A DNA stretch of 64,000 bases from Niebla homalea. Its lineage: Eukaryota > Ascomycota > Lecanoromycetes > Lecanorales > Ramalinaceae. This document shows, in pieces, positions 35,623 through 47,300 of this stretch. The DNA lies in assembly GCA_019925105.1 (NCBI GenBank), contig JAHGAU010000020.1, forward strand, positions 310,001 through 374,000. Reading direction: 5' to 3'. The translations under genes were made by a program, and so were the position numbers. The notes beneath the pieces are model-generated. The model made no database searches, had not been told where the DNA came from, and saw only the letters and a list, made by a program, of their open reading frames with translations. Each line of letters starts with the position of its first letter. Position 1 is the stretch's first letter.

Positions 35623-38600
35623 TGTCAGACGTAAGGACGCATAAGAGTGGATGATATATATATATATATTGCCTATCATTTATTTAGGAAGTATAGTGCT
35701 ATCTATATGAAATACCTAGGTGGTATAAGATGTACGGCCAAGTAATGATATTTATACGCGTTATAATAGTATTTTAATACCGCCGTATAACGGCTTAATA
35801 ATACTCTATGTAATACTATTATTATACTTATACTTAGGCTGATATACCCCTTTAGGATCGTAATATTATTATAATAATAATATAGATCCTAAATATTCTT
35901 ATTATAATTACCTCTTAATTACTAATATACCGTAATTATTATAAATAAAAGATACGGCTTGAATTTAACGTTTAAGAAATTAAAAAGTTAAGAAAAATCG
36001 GTAACCCTAAGAGTAATAATAATAATAAAACCTTTATATTTTAAGTTATTCCGGAGCTTTATATATACTTAATTAAGCTCTGGGTATTAACTTAAATAAT
36101 CTTCTTAAGTAATTATTATTAAAAATACGTTAAGAAAAGTTAAAATTAATAAAATCGTGAAAATAAATAAACCCGGAAAAATTATCGTATACTTAAATTA
36201 TAATCGTAATTTTTTAAGAGTTAAATCTCTTAAAAATAACGTTTCCGGGGTTTTATTAAGTCGTATTATAATATAAGGTTTTAAGGTTTATTATTTTCGA
36301 GATTTAAAAGTTTTATAAATTCTTTATATTTTTATAACGGTAAGGCTTTTATAAAGCCGTCCGTTAATATCTTTATTATAAATATATACTTAATATTAAT
36401 TATTTTCTTTTAATATTCTTATCGTAATTAATAATAATATATATTTATATAACGGAGTTTTATAATAAATTAAGAGTTTATCTTTTAAATTATACGGATT
36501 ATTTAAGTATTATTATACTTAATCTTTAATAAATAAAATAAATTTAATATAATTAACTTAAAGAAATAGTTATATTATATTAACTTTTTTATTATAAAAA
36601 TAAGGCCGAAAAACTTAACTTTAATAAAGCTTATTATTATTGTCTTTTACTTTATTATTTTCTAGTTAATTAAGCCTTTAAAGAGCTTAAAAATATAGCC
36701 TTATAAATTATATCGTATTTTAAAATTATTAATAAATAACGTATTTAAAGATATTATAAAAACGGTATACGGATTAATGATTTTCTTGTTATATATAATA
36801 ATATAATACTTAATATATATAAGGTATTATAATACCCTTATAATTACTTCTAAATATTATTTTAACGGATTTATAAGGAACTTAAATAACTTAAACGTTA
36901 AATACGTAATATCCATCCTTATAATAACGGCCGCGAAGTTAATAAAGCTGATAAATTATTGATATATATAAATCTCTTAAAGTAAAACTTGCCTGGTATT
37001 TTTAATAAAAGGTTTAATATTCCGTAAAGGTACTCTAGGAGTACAACCTATTATAATATTAAATATTACTATAAGCTTATTAATATAGTTATCCTAGTAT
37101 AAACGGATTTCTTAACTTAATCGATCTCGTATTATCCTTATATTTAAGAACTATTTTATTTTATTTAGGTTTCTTATTTTATAAACCTTAAAGAATTTAC
37201 TTTAAAAGTTATCTACTTTTTAATTATACTTATAATCGTAAATAATAACGATATTATCTATAAAGAAGAAAACCATTATATAATCATTAATAAAAAGATA
37301 TTCGATTTCCGGGACTTACTTTAGGCTTAAATTTATTAAAGTTTTTAAAAGATTTTTAAACTATAAAGCCAATGATTATTTAAGCCTATATAAAGCTTAA
37401 AGCAGGAAAAATAAACCTTTATTCCTATACCCTTTTAATAATTTAATATATATAAATTCGTTTATTTTGTTATTTATAAACGTATTAACGGCGTCTTACT
37501 ATCTTATATTTAAATTAAATACGGTTATTATAATTATAAGTACTTTAAGAACCTTAATTATTAAGGTAACGGTAAATATATTTTGGTCAGTCTTTTACAA
37601 ATTACCCCTTATATAAAGTCTAGCTTTATATTTAATAAGATATTTTTTATCGTTAAATTTATATTTAAATACTTAGGTAATAGATATTAATATTTTATCC
37701 GCTTTTTCAGTATATTTAAGTAAGATTTCTTTTTATATACCCTTCTTTTTAAGAGCTTTAAGCTTTACTTTAATTATTGACTTAAAACCCGTAGCGTATA
37801 AGTATTTAAGTATATAACGATAATATTTTAACTTAATAAGTAAAGTATTACAATAGAATATACTTACTTTTAATAAAGAAGGAAATAACTTTTTGTCCTT
37901 CTTATATAGCTTATAAAATAATAAAAACGCAATAAAGGCTATATAATATAATAATTTTAATTTATTTATAATTAAAGTAACGGTTATAATATAACTTACT
38001 TTCTTTATACCTTTTATAATTCTTTTTCCTTTAATAATATTGTTTATATTAAAGTCGGATTTATTACTATTTTTCTTTTTCTATTTTGGAATTAATAAAA
38101 CTAATAAAGTTAATAATAGATTTAATAATAAAGTTAATAATCCATTATTATTACCGTTACCGTTACCGTTTCCTTTATTTCCTCCGTCGTTATCCTTAAA
38201 TGCTGTATTATAGTTTATTAATACTAGAATTAGTAAAAATAAATAATCCTTTTATTATTCTTTTTCTTTTCCCTTTTATATAGGGCCAGTAATATTATTT
38301 ATAAATTCCTCCTTTTCTTTATTATTTAATAATAGCTTAATAATAATATAAAATATATCTATTTTTAAGATATTAATTGGATAAAGGAACGGTTCTTTTT
38401 CAAGTTAAGTTAAGTTGATTCTATCGGTTTTATAGAACTTATTCTTTTTAAAGAAGATATCCTTTATATAAATTATTTTCTTCTGGCTAAATATTTATAT
38501 ATTGTAAATATTAATATTATCGTAATTAATAAGGAAATTAATATATACTTTTATTATTAATTTCTTTTTCTTAAGGATCGATTTATTAAGTAAATAAACT

Positions 38601-41204
38601 TTATAGCCGTACTATTTAAAATATTAAAAATTTAACTTTAAGCCGGTAACCTTCTTAAATAATATAGCTTATAAATGCTTTCTTATTAATATCCGATTTA
38701 TAAGGAAACCGGCCGTTTATACGATTTATAACCATAAAAACTAAAAAAGTTTTACTTATAGCCTTATAGCTTTTACTTTTATAGTTAATAAACTATTTTT
38801 TCATTTTAAATAACCGTTTTATACGGCGGTATATAGTATTAATAATTTAAAGGTAATATTAAGCTTATTAATAAAATTATTAAATTTAAATCTTAAGGAT
38901 TTTTCTTTATTTAATTAAATAAAGGTTATATTATAATAATATTATATTTTAATCGTTTTAATAACCTTCTATAGGATATTTATTATTTTAAACTTATATT
39001 TATAAATATATATTATTTAAAAATCGTATTTAAAGTAAATAATATATAATATTTATTAATCCCGGTTTATTATTATACTTATTTATATAAGGTTATAAGT
39101 AATTTAAAAGAAAGGTTTTATTAATATTTCTATTTTATATAAGGATCTTAATACGATCCGGTAAGCTTTTAATAAAATATAATTTTTATAATTACTTATA
39201 TTTAAGGCTTTAATATCGTTAATAATCTTTATCCTTTTAATTATTTATTAAAAATATTATATTGCTTTATTAATAACGTATATAAAGAATTAATATTATT
39301 AACTTATAATTATTAATTTAACGATAAATTTATTGATTATAAATATCGTATTAAGTTATTTAATATTATTTTTAAGTACGTAATATTTATTAATCCTTTT
39401 AACCAGTATTCTTATTTATTTATTATTATAAAGGTAATAACGTTTAATATTAAAGTAAATATTTTTATTTATAAAAATAATACCAGATATGATATTAATT
39501 ATAAAGTTAAATATATACGTAACGTTATAAAGTATAATAAAACTATTACCTTTAAGGGTATCGATATTTACCTCGATTTTTCTATAAGTAATAACTTTAA
39601 GATTATTATTATTAGTGATAATAATATCGTTTTTTTATTTATTTCTTTAATAAATCGGTTTTTTATCGTTTTATTATAAATATAAGAACTTAAGTTATAA
39701 TTTAAAATCTATAATAATTATAATATATAAAACTCTTATCTTATATTAAATATATTAAAGTTATTATTGTTATTTTAACCCGATATAAATAAATTATTTT
39801 ATTTAAACTTAAAGTTTTTAAATTTCTTAAAAGCTCGATTAACTCTTTTTTTTTTATCTTAATATCTTTAAGCTTATTATTTACTTATTTTTTAAGTATA
39901 AAATCGGGTTTAAAGTTAATAAATTAATTAAGTTAATCTATACGTAAGTAATTATACTCGCTGAATTAATATTTAATACCGTAAAGGTATTCTTTTAACT
40001 TAGTACTTTTACTTTTAAATATAAACTTATTATTTTTCTTAATATTATTTTAATTTTTATTAATAATAAAAACTAAGTAAAACGGAGTCGATTTCTTTAT
40101 ATTATTATACCGTATATAATTTCGAAATTACTCCTCGAAATTAATAAGAGTTATTAAGAAGTCGGTTAAGTTATTTATACTGAATTTATAAAGCTATATT
40201 AATATAAGAATCTATTTCTTAATTACGTTAATAAAATTACGGTATACTTATTTCTTATTTAATATTTTAAGGATATTATTATTTTTAACTTTTACGAGTA
40301 CTTAAATATATTTATCGAATTATAATTTAATATTTTAATAAGAGTTAGGTCCTATTATAATTTTATAGTATTCTTTTTTTACCGTTAAAGAACGAGCGGA
40401 GTTTAAAAATATAAGCTTAATTTTAAAAGTATATAAATAATTCTATAAGTAATAATTTACGTCCTCAAAATAAATAAAATTCATTTTATTAATTATTAAA
40501 TATATATAATCGTTAATTTTAATAAAAAACGCATATTACTTTTTCTATTCTTATAATTTTAACTTTTATATTTATAAATTATTTTTATAAATTATTAATA
40601 CCCTTAAGTTAATAGCTTCGTCCGCTATAAAAACGGGTTATATTGGTTTTAATAACTTATTTAAGCCTATTAATTTTATTATAAAAATAGAATTAATAAG
40701 CTTCTCAACGTAATATTTAATGGCCTTATTTTTAATGACGGTAAGCTATAAATCTTAATCTTTTAAGGTAATAAGTTTAACTTTATATAAGCTTATTTTA
40801 AGGCTATAAAGGAATAACGAGTAATAAGCTTACTATACTCTTTAATTCCTTTTTTATTTTTAATTTATATATAATATATTAACCTTAAAGACTCGATTTA
40901 AGCTTTTCTGGATGGTTAATTACGCCTTTAAATTAATTGATAAATAAGTGGCTATAGTGATATACGATATTAAGCTTATAACTATTAAACGTAAGGACGT
41001 ATAAAAGTGGATAATATATATATATATATTGCCTATTATCTATCTAGGAAGCATAGTGTTATTTATATAAAATACCTAGGTAATATAAGATGTACGGCCA
41101 AGTAATAATATCTATACGCGTTATGGTAATGCCTTGGCACCGCCGCATGACGGCTCAGTGACACTCCATGCAATACCACCACCATGCCTGCACCCAGGCT
41201 GACA
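35623..41204 (-). mobile_element. Ty1/Copia retrotransposon, copy 1 (5.58 kb, minus)
   Basis: The LTRs are 35623-35844 and 40983-41204 (222 bp), from TGTCAGACGTAAGG to CCCAGGCTGACA, with exact target duplication CCTAC at 35618-35622 and 41205-41209. The coding direction is minus, shown by the reverse-transcriptase remnant near 37.25 kb. It is the same family and almost the same length as 44369-49951 but in opposite orientation. It inserted 5 bp inside the left end of the minisatellite-bearing element. Confidence 0.87.
37195..37310 (-). pseudogene. Copia reverse transcriptase remnant (active-site block)
   Basis: On minus, near 37250, the frame reads FIDNIVIIYDYK, corresponding to the YVDD active-site block of Copia RT with one Asp changed to Asn. 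The equivalent block of copy 2 reads FINNIVIIYNRK, so this copy carries fewer RIP changes here. Confidence 0.65.
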
Positions 41205-41540
41205 CCTACCTTACCGAATCCCATAAGGTGGAAAACACCCAGTTAACGCCGCTTTAACGCCTGAAGCCGCTCCAAAATACAAGCGCCTTAAACTCCGCTT
41301 TTTAAAAAAAGCGGCTTTAATTTAAAAGGGCCGTTAAAGTAACGTTAAAGTGAATTTTAAAAAAAAGCGGCGTCAACGCGGCGTTAACGCGGCGTTAAAG
41401 CGGCTTTGAAGTGAATTCCAAAAAAATTAAGGATTTTTAATAAATTACTAGATAATATTACGTTATTTAATTATTTTTAGTATATTAATATAAACGTATT
41501 TTAATTAATTACCTAATCTATATTTCTATCTATCTATATA

Positions 41541-41735
41541 AAGGGTCTGGTAAAGGGCTTGGTAAGGGGCCTGGTAAAGGGCTTGGTGAGGGGCCTGGTA
41601 AAGGGCTTGGTGAGGGGTCTGGTAAAGGGCTGGGTGAGGGGCCTGGTAAAGGGCTTGGTGAGGGGCCTGGTAAAGGGCTTAGTAAAGGGTCTGGTAAAGG
41701 GCTTAGTAAAGGGCCCGGTAAAGGAGTAAAGGGCT
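41541..41735 (+). repeat. 12/24-bp minisatellite
   Basis: Tandem 24-bp units, each two related 12-mers of the form GGCCTGGTAAAG and GGCTTGGTGAGG; about 16 twelve-mers with point variants. G-rich on plus and almost free of C runs. Confidence 0.75.
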
Positions 41736-41879
41736 TACTGAGGATAAGGGTAAGGGTGCAGGTAAAGGGCCTTGCTTACCTCTCAGGTTCTCCATCCAAA
41801 TCACGGTTTTTTCGGCCTGTTGCGGTAGGGGCATGCGGCCATCGGGCGTCGCATTATGGTAAAGGGTCTGGTGAAGGGC

Positions 41880-42196
41880 TTAGTAAAGGGCTTGCAGTAG
41901 GTAAGGGTGCAGTAGGTGAGGGTGCAGTACGTGAGGGTGCAGTAGGTGAGGGTGCACTAGGTGAGGGTGATGGTGAGGGTGATGGTGAGGTTGAGGGTGA
42001 TGGTGATGGTGAGGTAGGTGAGGGTGGTGGTAAGGTGAGGGTGGTAGTGCAGGTGAGGGTGCATGTGAGGGTGCATGTGGTAGTAAAGGTGGTAGTGCAG
42101 GTGGTAGTGCAGGTGATGGTGGTAAGGGTGGTAAGTGAGGGTGCAAGTAAGGGTGCAAGTGAGGGTGCAAGTGAAGGTGCAAGTGAGGGTGAGGGT
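41880..42196 (+). repeat. 15-bp minisatellite and degenerate GGTGA tract
   Basis: About five 15-bp units near GGTGCAGTAGGTGAG at about 41893-41965 pass into less regular GGTGAT, GGTGAGG and GGTGCA strings up to the 9-bp array. It appears to be an evolving continuum of related short repeats. Confidence 0.7.
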
Positions 42197-42790
42197 GATG
42201 AGGGTGATAAGGGTGATGAGGGTGATGAGGGTGATGAGGGTGATGAGGGTGATGAGGGTGATGAGGGTGATGAGGGTGATGAGGGTGATGAGGGTGATGA
42301 GGGTGATGAGGGTAATGAGGGTGATGAGGGTGATGATGGTGATGAGGGGGATGAGGGTGATGAGGGTGATGAGGGTGATGAGGGGGATGAGGGTGATGAG
42401 GGTGATGAGGGTGATGAGGGTGATGAGGGTGATGAGGGTGATGAGGGTGATGAGGGTGATGAGGGTGATGAGGGTGATGAGGGTGATGAGGGTGATGAGG
42501 GTGATGAGGGTGATGAGGGTGATGAGGGTGATGAGGGTGATGAGGGTGATGAGGGTGATGAGGGTGATGAGGGTGATGAGGGTGATGAGGGTGATGAGGG
42601 TGATGAGGGTGATGAGGGTGATGAGGGTGATGAGGGTGATGAGGGTGATGAGGGTGATGAGGGTGATGAGGGTGGTGAGGGTGATGAGGGTGATGAGGGT
42701 GATGAGGGTGATGAGGGTGATGAGGGTGATGAGGGTGATGAGGGTGATGAGGGTGATGAGGGTGATGAGGGTGATGAGGGTGATGCGGGT
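42197..42790 (+). repeat. 9-bp minisatellite GATGAGGGT, 66 units
   Basis: 594 bp in one uninterrupted 9-bp register (66 units by coordinate). Variants are single substitutions, for example GATAAGGGT, AATGAGGGT, GATGATGGT, GATGAGGGG, GGTGAGGGT and a final GATGCGGGT. The unit length is a multiple of three and lacks stops in several frames, so long open frames on both strands are a by-product; none begins with ATG. Confidence 0.95.
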
Positions 42791-43033
42791 GCTGGTGAGG
42801 GTAAGGCTGCAGGTGCAGGTGAGGGTGGTGGTGGGGTGCAGGTAAGGGTGGTGGTAAGGTGCAGGTAAGGGTGGCGGTAAGGTGCAGGTAAGGTGCAGGT
42901 AAGGTGCAGGTAAGGGTGGTGGTAAGGTGCAGGTAAGGGTGGTGGTAAGGTGCAGGTAAGGGTGGTGGTAAGGTGCAGGTAAGGGTAATGGTAAGGGCCA
43001 AAATGTCAATAAACAAGGCCCAGCCTTACCACG

Positions 43034-43064
<31 letters not shown>
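42791..43064 (+). repeat. 23-bp minisatellite followed by A29 tract
   Basis: Repeats near GGTGCAGGTAAGGGTGGTGG with spacing of about 23 bp and shorter variants run to about 42990; a unique stretch and 29 A residues (43036-43064) follow. The A-tract lies next to the right arm of GCGGC repeats. Confidence 0.75.
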
Positions 43065-43067
<3 letters not shown>

Positions 43068-43241
43068 TCGTATTCGTAAAGCCGCGTTGACGCCGCGTTG
43101 AGGCCGCTTTGAAGCCGCTTTGAAGCCACTTTAACGTTACTTTAAATTAAAAGCTACTTTAACGTCCCTCTTTTAATTATAAGCCGCGTTAACTACCAGT
43201 TAACGTCACTTTCAGAATTATATAAGTTCCCTTAAGGTAGG

Positions 43242-43592
43242 ATATAATTATAGATTTAAGGGTTATAATTAAGTTAAATCGTTTAAAACCGTAATATCCG
43301 TGGTTTTAACGAATTAAGTCTTACTTAAGCCGTACGGACTAAATAATTTAAGGGCTATAAGTAATTCTTATAAGTATAGTAAAACTTTAATTATTTTTTA
43401 GCCGTTTATATACACCTCCGTTATAAGGCTATTCATTATTTATTTTATAACCTTTTAAACCTTTTATATAATATCCTTTATACTTTTACGGAGTTCTTTA
43501 TTATAATTTTTAATAATACTTTTATATTTATTTATTATAAATATAAGTATTTTAACTAAGGACTCTTTCTTTAATTTCATTAATAATATAAA
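43242..43592 (-). other. Continuation of the split retroelement (35236-35617), AT-rich
   Basis: GGTTATAATTAAGTTAAATCG near 43260 aligns with about 44010-44035 in the second copy, where 35590-35617 would have led, supporting a single element broken by the intervening insertions. No coding sequence is readable. Confidence 0.4.
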
Positions 43593-44368
43593 TGTCACGA
43601 GAAATGCGGTATGCATAAAGTGAGTGGGTATAATATATATAATAAATAGCTATCTAGCTATAAAGGTGCGTAATATGAGTGTACGCGCCAAGACTACGGA
43701 ATAAGGTAAGCCCGCTCCGTATTAAGGAATTCTCTTATGGTTTATACTATAATAATATACTTATAAAAAAGAGAAAAAAGCGACGTTTTCATCGCGATAA
43801 TAAGGTTTAAGTAAATAAGGTAAAAAACGGCCTCGGGGCCAGGGAATAAATATATCTCGCACCGAGTATATTAAGGAAGTGAAAAGGTATAATGGTTGTT
43901 AAATATTAAGGCTATAAGCAATACGTATATTAAAAAAACCCGAAAAAATCGAAAAAGGGTATAAACCGAGGGATTATCGTTTTACCCGGGAAATAGTTGT
44001 AATTTTTAAGTATTATAATTAAGCTAAATCGCTTAAAAACGCGATCTCCAAGGTATTACTAAGTCGTATACTATGCAGGGTACTTAAAACTGGTAAAAGT
44101 ATTATTACTTAAGTAGCTTATAAGCACCATAGCAATATCCTTACTTATTAATAAGGTTCTAATTTTCTTAATAAGTATTATTGAAGTTGACTTTAATGCA
44201 TTTAAGGGTGTTATTATTAAAAACGTAAAAGAAAAGCTTAAAGTCGTCGTTATCGATAGGTTTAGCCTGGTATACTGATACGTAATTTGCGGTAAGCAGC
44301 TTTTATTTAAGGTAAAAGCCTTAATTTAAGTAACCATTATAAAGTAGGTAAGGACGTTAATTACGATT
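43593..44368 (-). mobile_element. Second copy of the split retroelement, LTR-bearing end
   Basis: It starts TGTCACGAGAAATGCGG with GC-preserved outer sequence and is homologous to 35236-35617 and part of 43242-43592. Its continuation is interrupted by the Copia copy at 44369 and probably resumes at 49957. Neither partner LTR nor target duplication could be identified, so superfamily and completeness are open. Confidence 0.45.
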
Positions 44369-47300
44369 TGTCAGCCTGGGTGCAGGCATGGTGGTGGTAT
44401 TGCATAGAGTGTCACTGAGCCGTTATGCGACGGTGCCAAGATACTATTATAGTGTTGCGTATAGATATTATTACCTAGCTGTATATCTTATATTACTTAA
44501 ATATTTCATATAAATAGTATTATGCTTTTTAAATAGATTATATATAATATATATATATATTATTTACTCTTATATATTTTTACGTTTAATAGTTATAAGC
44601 CCGGTATTGTATATTATTATAGTTATTTATTTATTAATTAATTTAAAGGCGTAATCAATTATTTAAAAAAGCTTAAATTAAGTTTTTAAAATTAATATAT
44701 TATATATAAATTAAAAATAAAAAAGGAATTAAAGAATATAATAAGTTTATTACTCGTTACTCCTTTATAACCTTAAGATAAGTTTATATAAAGTTAAGCT
44801 TATTACTTTAAAAGATTAAAACTTATAACTTATTATCATTAAAGATAAAATTATTAAGTATTATATTTAAAAGCTTATTAATTTTACTCTTATAATAAAA
44901 TTAATAAACTTAAATAAATTATTAAAATTAATATAACCCGTCCTTATAGCGGATAAAACTATTAATTTAAAAGTATTAATAATTTATAAAAATAATTTAT
45001 AAATATAAAAATTAGAATTATAAGAATAAAAAAAATAATATATATCTTTCATTAAAATTAACGATTATATATATTTAATAATTAATAAGGCGAATTTTAT
45101 TTACTTTAAGGACGTAAATTATTACTTATAGAATTATTTATATACTTTTAAAATTAAGCTTATATTTTTAAATTCCGTTTATTCTTTAACGGTAAAAAAA
45201 GAATATTATAAAATTATAACGGGACCTAACTTTCATTAAAATACTAAATTATAACTTAATAAGTATACTTAAATACTTATAAAAGTTAAAAGTAATAATA
45301 TCCTTAAAATATTAAATAAAAACGGGTATACTATAATTTTATTAATATAATTAAAAAATAAATTTTTATATTAATATAGCTTTATAAATTTAATATAAAT
45401 AATTTAACTGATTTTTTAATAGTTCTTATTAATCTTAAAAAGCAATTTTAAAATTATATACGGTATAATAATATAAAGAAATTAACTCCGTTTTACTTAA
45501 CTTTTATTATTAATGAAAATTAAAATAATATTAAAAAAGATAATAAGTTTATATTTAAAAGTAAAAGTACCAAATTAAAAGAATACCTTTATAATATTAA
45601 ATATTAATTTAATGAGTATAATTATTTACGTATAAATTAACCTGGTTAACTTATTAACTTTAAACCTGATTTTATACTTAAAAGACGAATAAATAATAAG
45701 CTTAAAGATATTAAAATAAAAAAGAAAATTAATTGAACTCTTAAAAAATCCAGAAACTTTAAATTTAAATAAAATAATTTATTTATATTGGCTCGAAATA
45801 ATAATAATAATTTTAATATATTTAATATAAAATAAGAGTTTTATATATTATAATTATTATAAATTTTAAATTATAACTTAAGCTTTTATATTTATAATAA
45901 AACGATAAAAAACCGATTTATTAAAGAAATAAATAAAAAGAATAATATTATTATCGTTAAGAATAATAATTTTAAAATTATTATTTATAATAAAATTAAA
46001 ATAAATATCGATACCCTTAAAGGTAATAATTTTATTATATTTTATAACGTTACGTATATATTTAACTTTATAATTAACGTCGTATTTAATATTATCCTTA
46101 TAAATAAGGGTATTTATTTTAATATTAAACGTTATTATTTTTATAGTAATAAATAAATAAGAATATTAATTAAAAAAATTAATAAATATTATATACTTAA
46201 GAATAATATTAAATAACTTAACGTAATATTTATAACCGGTAAATTTATTGTTAAATTAGTAATTATAAGTTAATAGTATTAATTCCTTATATATATTATT
46301 AATAAAGGAATATAATATTTTTAATAAGTAATTAAGGGGGTAAAGATTATTAACGATATTAAAGCTTTAAATATAAGTAATTATAAGAATTATATTTTAT
46401 TAAAAACTTACCGGATCGTATCGAAATCCTTATATAAAATAAAAATATTAATAAAGCCTTTCTTTTAAATTATTTATAACCTTATATAAATAAGTATAAT
46501 AATAAACCGGGATTAATAAATATTATATATTATTTACTTTAAATATTATTTTTAAATAATATATATTTATAAATATAAATTTAAAGTAATAAATATCCTA
46601 TAGAAGGCTATTAAAACGATTAAAATATGATATTATTATAATATAGCTTTTATTTAATTAAACGGAGAAATATCCTTAAGATTTAAATTTAATAATTTTA
46701 TTAATAAACTTAATATTATTTTTAAATCGTTAATACTATATACCGCCGTATAAAATAACTATTTAAAACGAAAAAATGGTTTATTAATTATAAAAGTAAA
46801 AGTTATAAAACTATAAGTAAAACTTTTTTAATTCTTATAATTATAAATTATATAAACGGCCGGTTTCTTATAAATTGGATATTAATAAGAAAACATTTAT
46901 AAACTATATTATTTAAGAAGGTTATTAACTTAAAGTTAAACTTTTAATACCTTAAATAATATAACTATAAAGTTTATTTACTTAATAAGCCGATCCTTAA
47001 AAAAGAGAAATTAATAATAAGAATATATATTAATTTTTTTATTAACTATAATAATATTAATATTTATAATATATAAATATTTAATTAAAAGAAAATAATT
47101 TATATAAGGAACGTTTTCTTTAAAGAGAATAAGTTTTATAAAATTAATAAAATTAACTTACTTTAACTTAAAAAAGAACCGTTTTTTTATTTAATTAATA
47201 TCTTAAAAATAAATATATCTTATATTATTATTAAGTTATTATTAGATAATAAAGAAAAGGAGGAATTTATAAATAATACCGTTAACTTTATATAAAAGGG

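Larger units (their letters stand above)
41205..43241. mobile_element. GC-rich putative TIR element with subterminal repeats and minisatellites
   Basis: Ends are CCTACCTTA (left) and its inverse TAAGGTAGG (right, 43233-43241). Just inside, both arms carry repeated GCGGC motifs, such as GCGGCGTCAACGCGGC at about 41370, whose inverse recurs at about 43082; TTAAAGCGGC- and CAGTTAACG-type motifs also recur inverted. This architecture, short TIRs plus inverted subterminal repeats, is seen in several DNA transposon groups. The middle is a chain of G-rich minisatellites (41541-43035) and 29 A residues (43036-43064). No transposase or ATG-initiated gene is present. Unlike every neighbour, most of it is not RIP-mutated. 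The target duplication is unclear. Confidence 0.45.

Noticed and set aside
22972..41000. A matching right TIR for the second mariner-like element
   Set aside because: No inverted GCAAGCTTCTCAAACA-type sequence was seen after 22972, so only the left end is annotated.
42197..42790. CRISPR array
   Set aside because: Direct 9-bp tandem repeats without spacers in a eukaryotic genome; a minisatellite.
41756..43129. Long open frames of 236-390 codons on both strands across the minisatellites (acidic GDE repeats on plus, His/Pro repeats on minus)
   Set aside because: They arise because the 9-bp unit is divisible by three and lacks stops; none starts at ATG, they overlap in several frames at once and have no complex domain.
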